Source: Bugulina stolonifera
Taxonomy: Eukaryota; Bryozoa; Gymnolaemata; Cheilostomatida; Bugulidae
NCBI GenBank assembly: GCA_935421135.1
Contig: OW285195.1
Coordinates: 4,316,701 to 4,380,700, forward strand
DNA length: 64,000 nt
Direction of reading: 5' to 3'
Shown: positions 61,101 through 63,786 of the stretch, piece after piece
How positions within the stretch are numbered: position 1 is the first letter of the stretch
How the letters are laid out: the number at the start of each line of letters is the position of its first letter
The notes under the pieces: generated by a model
Told to the model about the DNA's origin: nothing
What the model saw: only the letters and a program-made list of their open reading frames with translations
Database searches by the model: none
Position numbers and translations under genes: made by a program

Positions 61101-63786
61101 ACAGGTAAGTGTGTCTCTATGGTACTACTTGTACATACAGGTAAGTGTGTCTCTATAGTACTACATATACGTACAGGTAAGGGTGTGTGTATAGTACTAC
61201 GTACTCCAAGACCCCAAAAATGACTTTTCCTCTTCATAGTGGATTGGGATACTGTCACCATAGCCTATATGTCTATCTGTGTGTTATGTTAGCTATTGAA
61301 ACAGACATGTACGTTGATGAGGAGTTGTTTTCCCCTGTCGACAAGGTGCATGGAATACAGTTACCCAGGTAGACTGAACTCTTTTCTCATTGTATCTTGT
61401 AGCCCGTGGTCCAACGCTGCAACCACCCGGTACATTCATACCTCTACACATGCACCACCTGCTTAAACAGGACTTTGTGGAGTTTGAGGTAGATGAGTAC
61501 ATAGGCTATGAGCTGGACGATCCAGAGATGAACAACCAGATGGGATCCGCTACCTATATATACGCCACAGTACTGGAGAAGTTACCAGTAGGTTCATTAC
61601 TGAATTAACATGTGTAGAGAGACTCCATTCCATAGTAATTCAGCAATACTTTTATGGCTAATGAATATTGTACGTTATTGTACACTCTATCAGGTCTACC
61701 AGTGAATTACGATTACCTTGTTGACTTACTTACTATGACAATGATATTCGACGTGATCACCCCTCCTTCTCTAGTCTAGTTCAGTACTATGTGGTACATG
61801 TACATGTAAAGGCATATAACACTATTCCAATAGGTAGAGTTATAATGTATGGTTGTGATGGAGGTTCAAAGGTATACAACTTTCCCTCCTCCAATTTTGA
61901 CAAGTAACAAAGGCTTTCTCTCTACCTGTTCTTCACAATTACTACAAACAAGCACACATACAATGGCTTTTACTATAGTATATTATAAGTAACCCAAGGA
62001 AGGCCTACTCTGTTATCTAACCCACCTACTTTTAGGTCGAGTGTGCTAAGTACGATCGTAACACCCAACAGTTCTTTGACCGGTACAGGATTAACGTCGG
62101 AGAGGAAACACTTCCTATGATAGTCTCTTCTCTTGACCTCTACAGACTGCATCGTGTCATCGAGACGAAAAAGACTCGGCACCTCTCTCTCAACAGCCTC
62201 GCCAGGTAAATCATGTTATGTGACTTGTTGTAGCGCGTTCAGGTTACTCTGCTTGCCATGTGACACTGCATTTTAAGCTATCCATTGCCGTCTGCCTATA
62301 AATAGCCTGTGTTCTACTGTTGCAGTGATGTCTACAATGATAGCAGCTTTGTACAGACAGAGTCTGGGGACTATCTACTACTCAGCCCTGGAGCACAGTC
62401 TATGGCTACTGAACTTGACCAACCGATGATTGTAGAGGAAGAGAAAGGTAGGCTAAGCTCCATCTACTAATCCAGAGTCATTGATTGGGGGAGTTGCGTC
62501 ATTAGAGGTAAACAAGAGGCCATATTAGGCCCAGTAACAGAGGATTACATTGGTCGAATCTTTCTATCGGCAATTTTGCTATAGGCCCATAATGTTCCCC
62601 CAGTGACGCTACTCTCACAATAAACGGCTCTGTACTAATTCACTAAGTCGGGTCTGGAGGCTAAGTCTGGCGACTCTTGCCCTGTTATTCAACCCATGTA
62701 CATCGGGCTAATACCTAGTTATTATACCGGCATTAGAAGCATAGATGAATTGTACAAATATGGTTCCTTTCATATTTGCGAGATTCTGTGAGTGCTGAGA
62801 AAGATAGCACACGCTGTAGTAACACGTGACATACAATCAATGCATAGTGTTAGTAACACTGACATACAATCAATACTTAGTGTTAGTATCACTGACATAC
62901 AATCAATGCTTAGTGTTAGTATCACTGACATACAATCAATGCAGAGTGTTAGTATCACTGACATACAATCAATGCATAGTGTTAGTATCACTGACATACA
63001 ATCAATGCAGAGTGTTAGTATCACTGACATACAATCAATGCATAGTGTTAGTATCACTGACATACAATCAATGCTTAGTGTTAGTATCACTGCCATACAA
63101 TCAATGTAGAGTGTTAGTAACACTGACATACAATCAATGCAGAGTGTTAGTAACACTGACATACAATCAATGCAGAGTGTTAGTAACACTGACATACAAT
63201 CAATACATAGTGTTAGTATCACTGACATACAATCAATGCATAGTGTTAGTATCACTGACATACAATCAATGCATAGTGTTAGTATCACTGACATACAATA
63301 AATGTGGAGTGTTAGTATCACTGCCATACAATCAATGTGGAGTGTTAGTAACACTGACATACAATCAATGCATAGTGTTAGTAACACTGACATACAATCA
63401 ATACTTAGTGTTAGTATCACTGACATACAATCAATGCTGAGTGTTAGTATCATTTGTATATTGTGTGTGGTTGGCACCAAGTTTATCTGTATTTTGTAGA
63501 TGAGGAAGAGGACAGAGTATCTGGTACAGAGGAATCTCCTGGTGGGTATTTCTTCTATTTTTCACTTCTTGCCGTCCGTTGTACGTGTAGTTTGGCATCA
63601 TGCCAGCCAAACACAGTTCCTTAAATAAGCTGGATGTGGTGGCTGTGTGATAGAGTGGATATGTTGATTGTCCTATCCGATATTGATGTCTCGCCTTAGT
63701 GTAGACTGCATTCTATACTTACATTGTATGTTGTAGAAGGTGCAGAATGTGTTGAGGAAGATGAAATGGACTTTACCACAGAGGAG
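134..63786 (+). CDS. Sacsin-like giant chaperone gene, internal portion, 67 spliced exons, incomplete at both ends
   Basis: Sacsins are very large co-chaperones built from repeats that each start with an HSP90-type ATPase fold; vertebrate sacsin also has an N-terminal ubiquitin-like domain and C-terminal J and HEPN domains. Here I joined exons by GT-AG signals and phase. The 67 exons sum to 10,777 nt. With the first base as codon position 3 and the last exon ending in phase 0 they give about 3,592 codons without a stop. Two ATPase cores are visible (26431-27998 and 40371-42263). Three repeats of the block ending PYxYxLPxxL are visible (exons 9, 28 and 57). The protein start, the first ATPase and the J/HEPN end are outside the window. 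Human SACS carries most of its coding sequence in one giant exon, so this intron-rich form is distinct. Exons 17, 18 and 45 are short in-frame units that might be optional. Frame and family are well supported; individual splice sites are predictions. Confidence 0.93.
1431..1655. repeat. 25-bp tandem repeat, 9 copies
   Basis: Nine head-to-tail copies of a 25-bp unit (TACCCTGTTGGTGATACTAT plus AATAG) in the intron after exon 4, with only two single-base changes. The rest of this 727-bp intron (1403-2129) shows nothing I recognise. Confidence 0.97.
2526..2607. repeat. Tandem duplication of about 41 bp
   Basis: Two nearly identical copies of a unit containing GTCATGTGATGTTATCTATT lie side by side just upstream of the exon 6 acceptor. 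Confidence 0.9.
4304..4445 (+). mobile_element. tRNA-derived SINE-like element
   Basis: The head resembles a tRNA: a D-arm-like GGTTTAGCGGTAGGC (the internal promoter A-box region), then CCTTCAATTCCC in the place of the B box, followed by an unrelated body. This is the usual layout of a pol III SINE. No target duplication was identified. The rest of 4115-4929 shows nothing else I can name. Confidence 0.45.
4930..5705 (-). pseudogene. hAT-family transposase, broken 3' part
   Basis: Read on the minus strand from 5705 down, the pieces follow the order of a hAT (hobo/Ac/Tam3) transposase: [11 protein letters not shown] near 5670, [14 protein letters not shown] and GYLLPTL near 5470, [18 protein letters not shown] near 5400, [12 protein letters not shown] near 5300, and the C-terminal dimerisation motif APVERLFS near 5080. 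These lie in different frames and are separated by stops and frameshifts (for example between the TRWN segment and the 5422-5658 frame, and after TLRIVL). The copy is therefore dead. No DNA-binding N-terminus or terminal inverted repeats were recognised nearby. The hAT assignment rests on motif order and is fairly secure. Confidence 0.75.
5706..6989. other. Intronic stretch without recognisable gene
   Basis: A few short open frames occur on the minus strand (for example 6410-6748, 112 codons), but I recognise no family, no splice-consistent gene and no clear repeat. It could be decayed 5' sequence of the neighbouring hAT element. Confidence 0.5.
6990..7277 (-). pseudogene. Possible LINE reverse transcriptase C-terminal remnant
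   Basis: A 95-codon minus-strand frame contains [10 protein letters not shown] near its start, then a spaced HPL and, towards the end, [15 protein letters not shown]. That order resembles the end of metazoan non-LTR reverse transcriptases, where an (R)L..LGLP helix precedes a short linker and an R-rich SFFP-type tail. The catalytic core and upstream ORF are absent. This rests on pattern resemblance only and could be chance. Confidence 0.3.
7278..8390. repeat. Diverged direct duplications upstream of the BEL-like element
   Basis: Two pairs of imperfect direct repeats are visible. Positions 7783-7852 resemble 7985-8053 (both end TTAGAATATTAGAATCACAC). Positions 7270-7380 resemble 7866-7980 (shared GCAGGT, GTAATTTCT and AAAAACATTTCATAT blocks). 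I recognise no gene in the interval. Confidence 0.6.
8391..8395 (+). repeat. Left target-site duplication GTGTT
   Basis: The five bases GTGTT lie directly outside the left TGTAG end of the element and recur in the same orientation directly outside the right CTACA end at 13188-13192. Five bp is the usual target duplication for BEL/Pao retroelements. Confidence 0.8.
8396..8698 (-). repeat. Left arm of the inverted terminal repeat (3' end of the element)
   Basis: Contains the final 48 codons of the gag-protease frame, its TAG stop (8556-8558) and about 160 bp of 3' tail ending in CA (minus-strand sense). A purine-rich run (AGGAAACAAAAAA, minus strand, 8668-8680) is followed directly by TG, so the true LTR might span 8396-8667; that boundary is inference. 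Confidence 0.85.
8556..11390 (-). pseudogene. BEL/Pao Gag plus aspartic protease polyprotein, one in-frame stop, truncated before RT
   Basis: One continuous minus-strand frame of about 944 codons is interrupted once by TAG at 10809-10811. The 193-codon upstream part is charged and coiled-coil-like towards its end ([20 protein letters not shown]), as in BEL/Pao Gag N-termini. The 750-codon downstream part has a DUF1759-like Gag core ([12 protein letters not shown]), two CX2CX4HX4C zinc knuckles ([28 protein letters not shown]) plus a third related CX2C..H motif, then a DUF1758-type protease with a DSAS active site in [11 protein letters not shown]. It stops in the linker that normally leads into reverse transcriptase ([14 protein letters not shown]). 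In intact relatives Gag packages the RNA and the protease cuts the polyprotein. The stop may be a recent mutation or a readthrough site. No other frame break was seen, so the copy looks young. Confidence 0.8.
11918..12270. repeat. 53-bp tandem repeat inside the BEL-like element
   Basis: About 6.6 head-to-tail copies of a 53-bp unit containing CTCTCAGGACAAATTCAGGA. Unit starts are exact at 11971, 12024, 12077, 12130, 12183 and 12236. It lies 5' of gag in the element's own orientation, in what would be the leader. The remainder of 11391-12885 is AT-rich and shows no recognisable LTR or primer-binding site. Confidence 0.95.
12886..13187 (+). repeat. Right arm of the inverted terminal repeat
   Basis: Reverse-oriented copy of 8396-8698, including the gag-protease C-terminal codons, TAG stop and 3' tail. 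It ends CTACA at 13187 next to GTGTT. The inner breakpoint is at ACCAA (12886). Confidence 0.85.
13188..13192 (+). repeat. Right target-site duplication GTGTT
   Basis: Exact match to 8391-8395 in direct orientation. Confidence 0.8.
13193..15674. other. Intronic stretch, no identified gene
   Basis: Several minus-strand frames of 70-100 codons occur (13428-13736, 14737-14955, 15242-15520). The first begins with a charged segment ([20 protein letters not shown]) and then turns hydrophobic. They could be scrambled parts of the KDZ-like transposase just downstream in coordinate, but I cannot show that. Confidence 0.4.
15675..15893 (-). pseudogene. KDZ (Kyakuja-Dileera-Zisupton)-like transposase fragment
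   Basis: A 72-codon minus-strand frame reads C..SEFKAN, then [15 protein letters not shown], then [13 protein letters not shown]. This matches the pattern of KDZ transposases: a Cys-led segment, a TG.....CRHG block, then ..I.RGE..AYP. These are large cut-and-paste transposases found widely in invertebrates. No second catalytic block was found in frame and the frame closes soon afterwards, so this is a fragment or one exon of a decayed copy. Confidence 0.5.
15894..18499. other. Intronic stretch, partly T-rich, no gene seen
   Basis: Contains T-rich runs (16700-16740, 17155-17225) and a short imperfect tandem duplication at 16099-16160 (GTACTGCTTCAACAAC twice). No family was recognised on either strand. 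Confidence 0.5.
18500..19200. repeat. Diverged direct repeat pair
   Basis: Positions 18611-18714 and 19083-19190 share GGTTGTGGTGTTATGATAAG followed by related sequence ending in TTTCTGTAAATCA. Related words also occur in the main gene's intron near 41400-41430, which suggests a dispersed repeat family. Confidence 0.6.
19201..20339. other. Intronic stretch with one unassigned 102-codon frame
   Basis: The minus-strand frame 19761-20069 has an amphipathic, Lys-rich second half ([17 protein letters not shown]) but I cannot place it in a family. It may be chance. Confidence 0.35.
20340..21240 (-). repeat. Repeat unit copy 1 with conserved core (degenerate)
   Basis: First of three related units. 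Its core (about 20955-21170) is close to identical to copies 2 and 3, while flanks are clearly more diverged. On the minus strand the core would encode [19 protein letters not shown] and [15 protein letters not shown], but this copy has a TAG between those parts and loses frame further on. A second block (about 20725-20790) would encode [15 protein letters not shown] and then stop. Function unknown. Confidence 0.6.
21241..22350 (-). repeat. Repeat unit copy 2 with conserved core
   Basis: Tandem neighbour of copy 1. The core frame from about 22275 down to the stop at 22077-22079 is open ([18 protein letters not shown], then [11 protein letters not shown]). The second block, after a TTTTAG acceptor-like site near 21640, reads [15 protein letters not shown] and stops. 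Amino-acid similarity to copy 1 in that block, across DNA differences, suggests former coding exons. I do not recognise the protein. Confidence 0.6.
22351..22989. other. Intronic stretch, nothing identified
   Basis: A short minus-strand frame (22287-22478) overlaps the end of copy 2. I see no recognisable element or gene here. Confidence 0.5.
22990..23288 (-). pseudogene. THAP zinc-finger fragment with partial internal duplication
   Basis: The minus strand from 23288 reads [12 protein letters not shown], a conserved-looking P..P.....W..L, and VVCTEHF. This is the C-x4-C ... C-x2-H spacing of a THAP domain, the DNA-binding finger of P-element transposases and many host proteins. The frame runs on into a second, degenerate copy of the C-terminal half (SAWLALKK, then VVC..E in another frame, about 22990-23050). 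No P-element catalytic region follows. It is probably a decayed transposon-derived exon. Confidence 0.6.
23289..24469. other. Intronic stretch, nothing identified
   Basis: AT-rich around 24130-24240. No family, tandem repeat or terminal inverted repeat was seen. Confidence 0.5.
24470..25130 (-). repeat. Repeat unit copy 3 with conserved, open core
   Basis: Separated from copy 2 by about 2.1 kb. The core frame (about 25039 down to the TAA at 24835-24837) is fully open: C-K-V-G-G-C-P, then [20 protein letters not shown], ending [13 protein letters not shown]. The adjacent upstream segment is open in another frame in all three copies ([13 protein letters not shown]). Either a splice or a frameshift therefore separates two coding blocks. 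Family unknown. Confidence 0.6.
25131..25565. other. Intron tail before exon 10
   Basis: AT-rich, with nothing recognised. It ends in a tandem acceptor region with AG at 25558-25559 and at 25564-25565. Confidence 0.5.
25566..27998 (+). CDS. Sacsin-like gene exons 10-14: first ATPase core in the window
   Basis: Exons: 25566-25931, 26431-26545, 26878-26977, 27231-27458, 27763-27998. Exon 10 finishes the preceding repeat with its conserved CDTDWL and [10 protein letters not shown] stretch. Exons 11-14 then encode an HSP90-like ATPase module. [11 protein letters not shown] leads into [14 protein letters not shown], the N-box helix with the catalytic Glu and Mg-binding Asn. [14 protein letters not shown] follows, then the glycine-rich lid [15 protein letters not shown] with DVPSF, then FDPHTTHLG and the LFRFPLRN strand. 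In sacsins this fold binds ATP and is thought to drive HSP90-like client handling in the cytosol. All core motifs are present and uninterrupted, so this ATPase looks functional. Exon 11 opens at the last copy of a 33-bp array that repeats its acceptor. Confidence 0.95.
26167..26434 (+). repeat. 33-bp minisatellite repeating the exon 11 splice acceptor
   Basis: Nine copies of ATTAG|AATG occur at an exact 33-bp period (AATG at 26167, 26200, 26233, 26266, 26299, 26332, 26365, 26398 and 26431). The last is the real exon start. From 26222 onward the frame of exon 11 is open through every unit ([11 protein letters not shown] per unit). Confidence 0.97.
28060..28220 (-). mobile_element. Possible antisense tRNA-derived SINE
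   Basis: The minus strand shows CAAGCAACGACCTGGTTGTC followed by ACCCAGGTTCCAGTTCTACC, like a tRNA anticodon arm and B box and similar in layout to the element at 4304. Weak evidence; no target duplication was found. Confidence 0.3.
28374..32492 (+). CDS. Sacsin-like gene exons 15-22: middle of the second repeat
   Basis: Exons: 28374-28533, 28646-28758, 29595-29630, 30096-30167, 30493-30664, 30977-31212, 31335-31517, 32343-32492. This part follows the ATPase and carries the second conserved sacsin block: exon 20 reads [20 protein letters not shown] and then [14 protein letters not shown], a signature found once in each sacsin repeat, followed by EWNHLLMRD. The helical exons 21-22 continue it. 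Exons 17 (36 nt) and 18 (72 nt) are short, both phase 0, and rich in Arg and Ser ([19 protein letters not shown]). Skipping them keeps the frame, so they are optional or uncertain. Exon 19's donor is duplicated 29 bp downstream. Confidence 0.88.
28966..29181. mobile_element. Fold-back (MITE-like) element
   Basis: The two ends are inverted copies over about 60 bp: GTGACCCAGGCGCTCATTTT at the left pairs with the reverse complement of the right end, which carries GAGCGCCTGAGTCAC, and both continue through CACAGAGTTCTCA. The interior is short and non-coding. It lies in the intron between exons 16 and 17. Confidence 0.8.
30655..30712 (+). repeat. 29-bp duplication of the exon 19 donor
   Basis: Two tandem copies of a unit holding the last exon bases and the donor (TTAG|GTAAGTAATC). 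The second donor lies 29 nt after the first (GT at 30665 and 30694). Confidence 0.9.
31655..32057. repeat. 40-bp tandem repeat, about 10 copies
   Basis: Highly uniform units containing AAATACCGTATTACATTCTA, differing mostly at one AACTCA/AATTCA position. In the intron between exons 21 and 22. Confidence 0.98.
32208..32330. repeat. Dispersed repeat copy A
   Basis: Shares GGCTGGTATTT, CAAGTCTCTGACTGC, AATTCCTT and CGAACCCCCTAACATTCTACTA-like blocks, in order, with sequence at 51430-51510 and 51680-51770. The family's body seems to be the tail of a SINE whose tRNA-like head is seen near 51600. Confidence 0.6.
32493..33280. other. Intron between exon 22 and the nested gene
   Basis: Short frames only; nothing recognised. 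It would hold the 3' untranslated region of the antisense fucosyltransferase gene near 33200. Confidence 0.5.
33281..35284 (-). CDS. Nested antisense alpha-1,2-fucosyltransferase (GT11), type II membrane protein
   Basis: A complete second gene body lies inside the intron between sacsin exons 22 and 23. Exon A (35284-34567) encodes a hydrophobic anchor ([16 protein letters not shown]), a short Cys-containing segment and a long Thr/Ser-rich, mucin-like stem. Exon B (34134-33281) encodes the catalytic domain. The splice (donor GTAAAG, acceptor TGTAG) joins in phase to give [20 protein letters not shown], the N-terminal GT11 motif. Further motifs are GVHMRLGD near 33700 (the HxRxGD GDP-fucose site) and [18 protein letters not shown] near the end. 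Several N-x-S/T sequons fit a Golgi lumenal enzyme, which would add fucose in alpha-1,2 linkage to glycans. The frame upstream of 35284 meets a stop right at an acceptor-like TTTTAG, so a short 5' exon with the start codon probably lies further up. It looks intact; the stem is unusually long and Thr-rich. Confidence 0.85.
35285..36353. other. Intron between the nested gene and sacsin exon 23
   Basis: Should contain the promoter and first exon of the antisense fucosyltransferase gene, but I cannot point to them. A 25-bp direct duplication (TTAATTACTTTAATTATGCT) lies at 35611-35661. Confidence 0.5.
36354..39864 (+). CDS. Sacsin-like gene exons 23-30: end of second repeat and lead-in to the third
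   Basis: Exons: 36354-36436, 36727-36908, 37151-37393, 37692-37886, 38361-38518, 38865-39010, 39192-39298, 39605-39864. The order of conserved pieces mirrors exons 1-10. VFPNLTK-type helices come first, then IPVTPEG with [10 protein letters not shown], then [13 protein letters not shown] followed by LESLGM and [10 protein letters not shown], then FLPV and [11 protein letters not shown]. The end block [17 protein letters not shown] comes next. Exon 30 has the lead-in block found just before each ATPase: [14 protein letters not shown], then [14 protein letters not shown]. All joins are in phase (2, 1, 1, 1, 0, 2, 1, 0). Confidence 0.93.
38719..38817. repeat. 12-bp tandem repeat, about 8 copies
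   Basis: Unit TGTATTCACAAC, upstream of exon 28. It produces artificial open frames on both strands. Confidence 0.97.
39418..39543. repeat. 16-bp tandem repeat, about 8 copies
   Basis: Unit TAGATACACTCTGCTG with TATA/GATA variants, upstream of exon 30. Confidence 0.95.
40371..42263 (+). CDS. Sacsin-like gene exons 31-34: second ATPase core in the window
   Basis: Exons: 40371-40562, 40824-40968, 41585-41822, 42086-42263. The same module as exons 11-14: [33 protein letters not shown] (N-box Glu and Asn present), [14 protein letters not shown], the glycine-rich [24 protein letters not shown] and MFRFPLRN, followed by [14 protein letters not shown]. Compared with the first core, the lid sequence is TGQYGVGF rather than GGFGLGF, and the loop before it ([11 protein letters not shown]) differs. 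Both keep the residues expected for ATP binding. Exon boundaries fall at the same or similar positions as in the first core, as expected from duplication of whole repeats. Exon 33's donor begins a 34-bp array. Confidence 0.95.
41823..41958 (+). repeat. 34-bp repeat starting exactly at the exon 33 donor
   Basis: Four copies of GTAGGTGATATCTGTAGCAT-type sequence with GT at 41823 (the real donor), 41857, 41891 and 41925, all spaced 34 bp. Confidence 0.93.
42602..42674 (+). tRNA. tRNA-Arg (anticodon CCT)
   Basis: A full 73-nt cloverleaf: acceptor GCCTCTG pairs with CAGAGGT (with a G-U end pair, as in animal tRNA-Arg-CCT), D-arm GCCTAATGGATAAGGC, anticodon loop CTCCTAA within TCTGC/GCAGG, and T-arm GCGGGTTCGAGTCCCGC with an intact B box. 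No intron. It decodes AGG. It lies on the sense strand in the intron after exon 34. Confidence 0.97.
42677..42683 (+). terminator. Pol III T-run terminator of the first tRNA-Arg gene
   Basis: Seven T residues three bases after the tRNA 3' end. Confidence 0.85.
43094..46906 (+). CDS. Sacsin-like gene exons 35-40: third repeat, second conserved block
   Basis: Exons: 43094-43287, 43681-43846, 44017-44125, 44436-44579, 45067-45194, 46639-46906. Exon 35 is a charged helical segment ([20 protein letters not shown]). Exons 36-38 carry the repeat signature seen earlier in exon 20: [12 protein letters not shown], then [20 protein letters not shown] with [11 protein letters not shown], then [11 protein letters not shown]. 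Exon 40 holds [11 protein letters not shown] and [13 protein letters not shown]. The 1.44-kb intron before exon 40 hosts the second tRNA-Arg gene. Exon 35 has a possible alternative acceptor three bases downstream (CAGCAG), which would remove one Gln. Confidence 0.92.
44844..45027. mobile_element. Short inverted-repeat transposon (mariner/pogo-type MITE), 184 bp
   Basis: Ends CAGTGGAACTTGCTTAATTC and GAATTAAGCGAGTTCCACTG are inverted copies with one mismatch, and TA flanks both sides. TA duplication and CAGTGGAAC-type ends are typical of Tc1/mariner-pogo non-autonomous elements. A truncated relative lies near 60372. Confidence 0.85.
46067..46139 (+). tRNA. tRNA-Arg (anticodon CCT), second copy
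   Basis: Identical to the tRNA at 42602 over the whole mature sequence, with a few matching flanking bases (ACCAG upstream, TTTC downstream). Sense strand, in the intron before exon 40. The remainder of the 45195-46638 intron shows no other gene. Confidence 0.97.
46142..46147 (+). terminator. Pol III T-run terminator of the second tRNA-Arg gene
   Basis: Six T residues shortly after the tRNA 3' end. Confidence 0.85.
47179..50983 (+). CDS. Sacsin-like gene exons 41-48: third repeat, helical middle
   Basis: Exons: 47179-47358, 47789-47946, 48200-48387, 48642-48775, 49107-49133, 49912-50042, 50429-50540, 50844-50983. Recognisable pieces include LEDLPFG followed by [20 protein letters not shown], and an alpha-helical stretch in exons 46-48 ([19 protein letters not shown]). 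Exon 45 is only 27 nt (GEEDGQTDE) and is in frame whether included or skipped, so it may be an optional acidic linker. It is supported by a TACTAG acceptor and GTAAGT donor. Phases match throughout. The intron 49134-49911 holds a run of 12 C (about 49746-49757) and nothing else I recognise. Confidence 0.88.
51342..51419. repeat. Two overlapping perfect palindromes
   Basis: 51342-51387 is a 46-bp perfect palindrome with arms CTTATGTCAGGGTTATATCC plus ATA. 51382-51419 is a second hairpin with 17-bp arms (CATAAGGGTTATATCCA) and a 4-base loop, sharing sequence with the first. Together they could form alternative cruciforms. Confidence 0.97.
51594..51770 (+). mobile_element. tRNA-derived SINE
   Basis: Head: TTAGCTGGTTGCAGTGGTAG (A-box region) and CCAGGTTCAAACCTC (clear B box, GGTTCAAACCT). 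Body: AGTCTCTGACTGCTCACAGA and the TAAAAATACATTATATATAT tail shared with 51430-51480 and, in part, with 32208-32330. Confidence 0.6.
51881..58144 (+). CDS. Sacsin-like gene exons 49-56: later half of the third repeat
   Basis: Exons: 51881-52100, 52556-52727, 54825-55017, 55480-55584, 56422-56552, 57045-57129, 57362-57515, 57935-58144. Conserved order is kept: [12 protein letters not shown], then [20 protein letters not shown], then [22 protein letters not shown] follows, leading to [19 protein letters not shown] and MFPPEPF, then [11 protein letters not shown]. Exons 54-55 carry [15 protein letters not shown]. Exon 53 would run on in an open frame to about 56712, but the GTATGC donor at 56553 gives the phase needed for exon 54, so I end it there. 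The 2.1-kb intron 52728-54824 contains tandem duplications but no gene. Confidence 0.9.
52728..54824. other. 2.1-kb intron with local duplications
   Basis: Holds a pair of about 66-bp direct repeats (52947-53090, GTGAGCTGCATGATCTATAT), a duplicated TTTATTATTTCACTGCATGC (about 54298 and 54384), and three copies of a 41-bp unit with CAGTGTGGCTAGCGTGATG (54415-54537). No gene seen. Confidence 0.8.
55028..55270 (+). promoter_or_regulatory. Cluster of six X-box-like (RFX-type) palindromes
   Basis: Six imperfect copies of GTTACCTAGCAAC occur within about 240 bp, near 55034, 55079, 55149, 55182, 55223 (GTTGCTTAGCAAC, perfect half-sites) and 55255. They match the X-box form GTNRYY-N1-RRYAAC bound by RFX factors. 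They are embedded in a loosely repeated CATACATGC context, so they may simply be repeat units. Regulatory role is inferred, not shown. Confidence 0.4.
55585..56421. other. Intron with a 13-bp minisatellite
   Basis: About 11 copies of AGGTGTCACTAGC at 55992-56145. Otherwise nothing recognised. Confidence 0.9.
58370..58495. repeat. Low-complexity repeat of TACACTGTACATGTAATA type
   Basis: Imperfect 16-18 bp units alternate TATATACACTGTAC and TGTAATA just before exon 57. Its AT/GT alternation creates long false frames on the minus strand. Confidence 0.9.
58509..60776 (+). CDS. Sacsin-like gene exons 57-62: end of third repeat and following helical region
   Basis: Exons: 58509-58629, 58957-59033, 59206-59327, 59600-59824, 59979-60230, 60557-60776. 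Exon 57 closes the third repeat with [20 protein letters not shown], the counterpart of exons 9 and 28. Exon 60 has [12 protein letters not shown] and [15 protein letters not shown]. Exons 61-62 hold the post-repeat region found before the J domain in sacsins: [19 protein letters not shown], then [20 protein letters not shown], then [20 protein letters not shown]. Exon 62 ends ACAG|GTAAGT, and that junction is the unit boundary of a 36-bp array. Confidence 0.93.
60372..60497. mobile_element. Truncated copy of the 44844 MITE, opposite orientation
   Basis: GGTCCCTGCTGAGCACTATATA matches the reverse complement of the interior of the 44844 element, and the right end GAATTAGCAAGTTTCACTGT is a diverged copy of its terminal repeat. 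The left terminal repeat is missing. Confidence 0.7.
60766..61190 (+). repeat. 36-bp minisatellite repeating the exon 62 donor, 12 copies
   Basis: Every unit starts GTAAGTGTGTC and ends CATACAG, so each junction reads CATACAG|GTAAGT. Donors lie at 60777, 60813, 60849, 60885, 60921, 60957, 60993, 61029, 61067, 61105, 61141 and 61177 (two units are 38 bp, and the last donor is GTAAGG). The first is the real exon 62 donor. The exon's frame stays open to about 61105, adding [12 protein letters not shown] per 36-bp unit. Confidence 0.98.
61293..61368 (+). other. Exon-like segment with incompatible phase
   Basis: It has a GTTAG acceptor, an open frame ([18 protein letters not shown]) and a CAG|GTAGAC donor, but its 76-nt length is not a multiple of three. 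No internal donor gives the phase that exon 64 requires. It could be a frame-breaking cassette or a chance frame. Confidence 0.35.
61403..63786 (+). CDS. Sacsin-like gene exons 64-68: acidic linker towards the C-terminal domains
   Basis: Exons: 61403-61587, 62036-62205, 62326-62447, 63500-63541, 63737-63786. Exon 62 (phase 1) joins exon 64 directly in frame. Exon 64 reads [33 protein letters not shown] and [11 protein letters not shown], which matches the small domain preceding the J domain in sacsins. Exons 66-68 are acidic ([35 protein letters not shown]), i.e. a linker. The last exon ends in phase 0 at a GTATGT donor, so the gene continues past the window. I left out 61293-61368, an exon-like segment that breaks the frame (numbering keeps its place as 63). 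Confidence 0.88.
62828..63453. repeat. 33-bp tandem repeat, about 19 copies
   Basis: Unit GACATACAATCAATGCATAG plus TGTTAGTATCACT with point variants. Because the period is a multiple of three, several frames on both strands are open for 100-236 codons; none joins the sacsin exons. It lies in the intron between exons 66 and 67. Confidence 0.98.

Noticed and set aside
60527..61108. A 193-codon frame running from exon 62 through the 36-bp array
   Set aside because: The first part is the real exon 62 and the rest is the minisatellite read through; it is not a separate gene, although partial inclusion by alternative donors is discussed as a finding.
61293..61368. A 68th sacsin exon
   Set aside because: Including it breaks the frame into exon 64, and no internal donor gives the needed phase; exon 62 joins exon 64 in frame without it.
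62828..63453. Possible CRISPR-like array
   Set aside because: Units are contiguous with no unique spacers, and the DNA is eukaryotic; it is an ordinary minisatellite.
62770..63480. A 236-codon minus-strand frame and two long plus-strand frames
   Set aside because: All arise from a 33-bp tandem repeat with a period divisible by three; they have no start context, splice logic or similarity to a known family.
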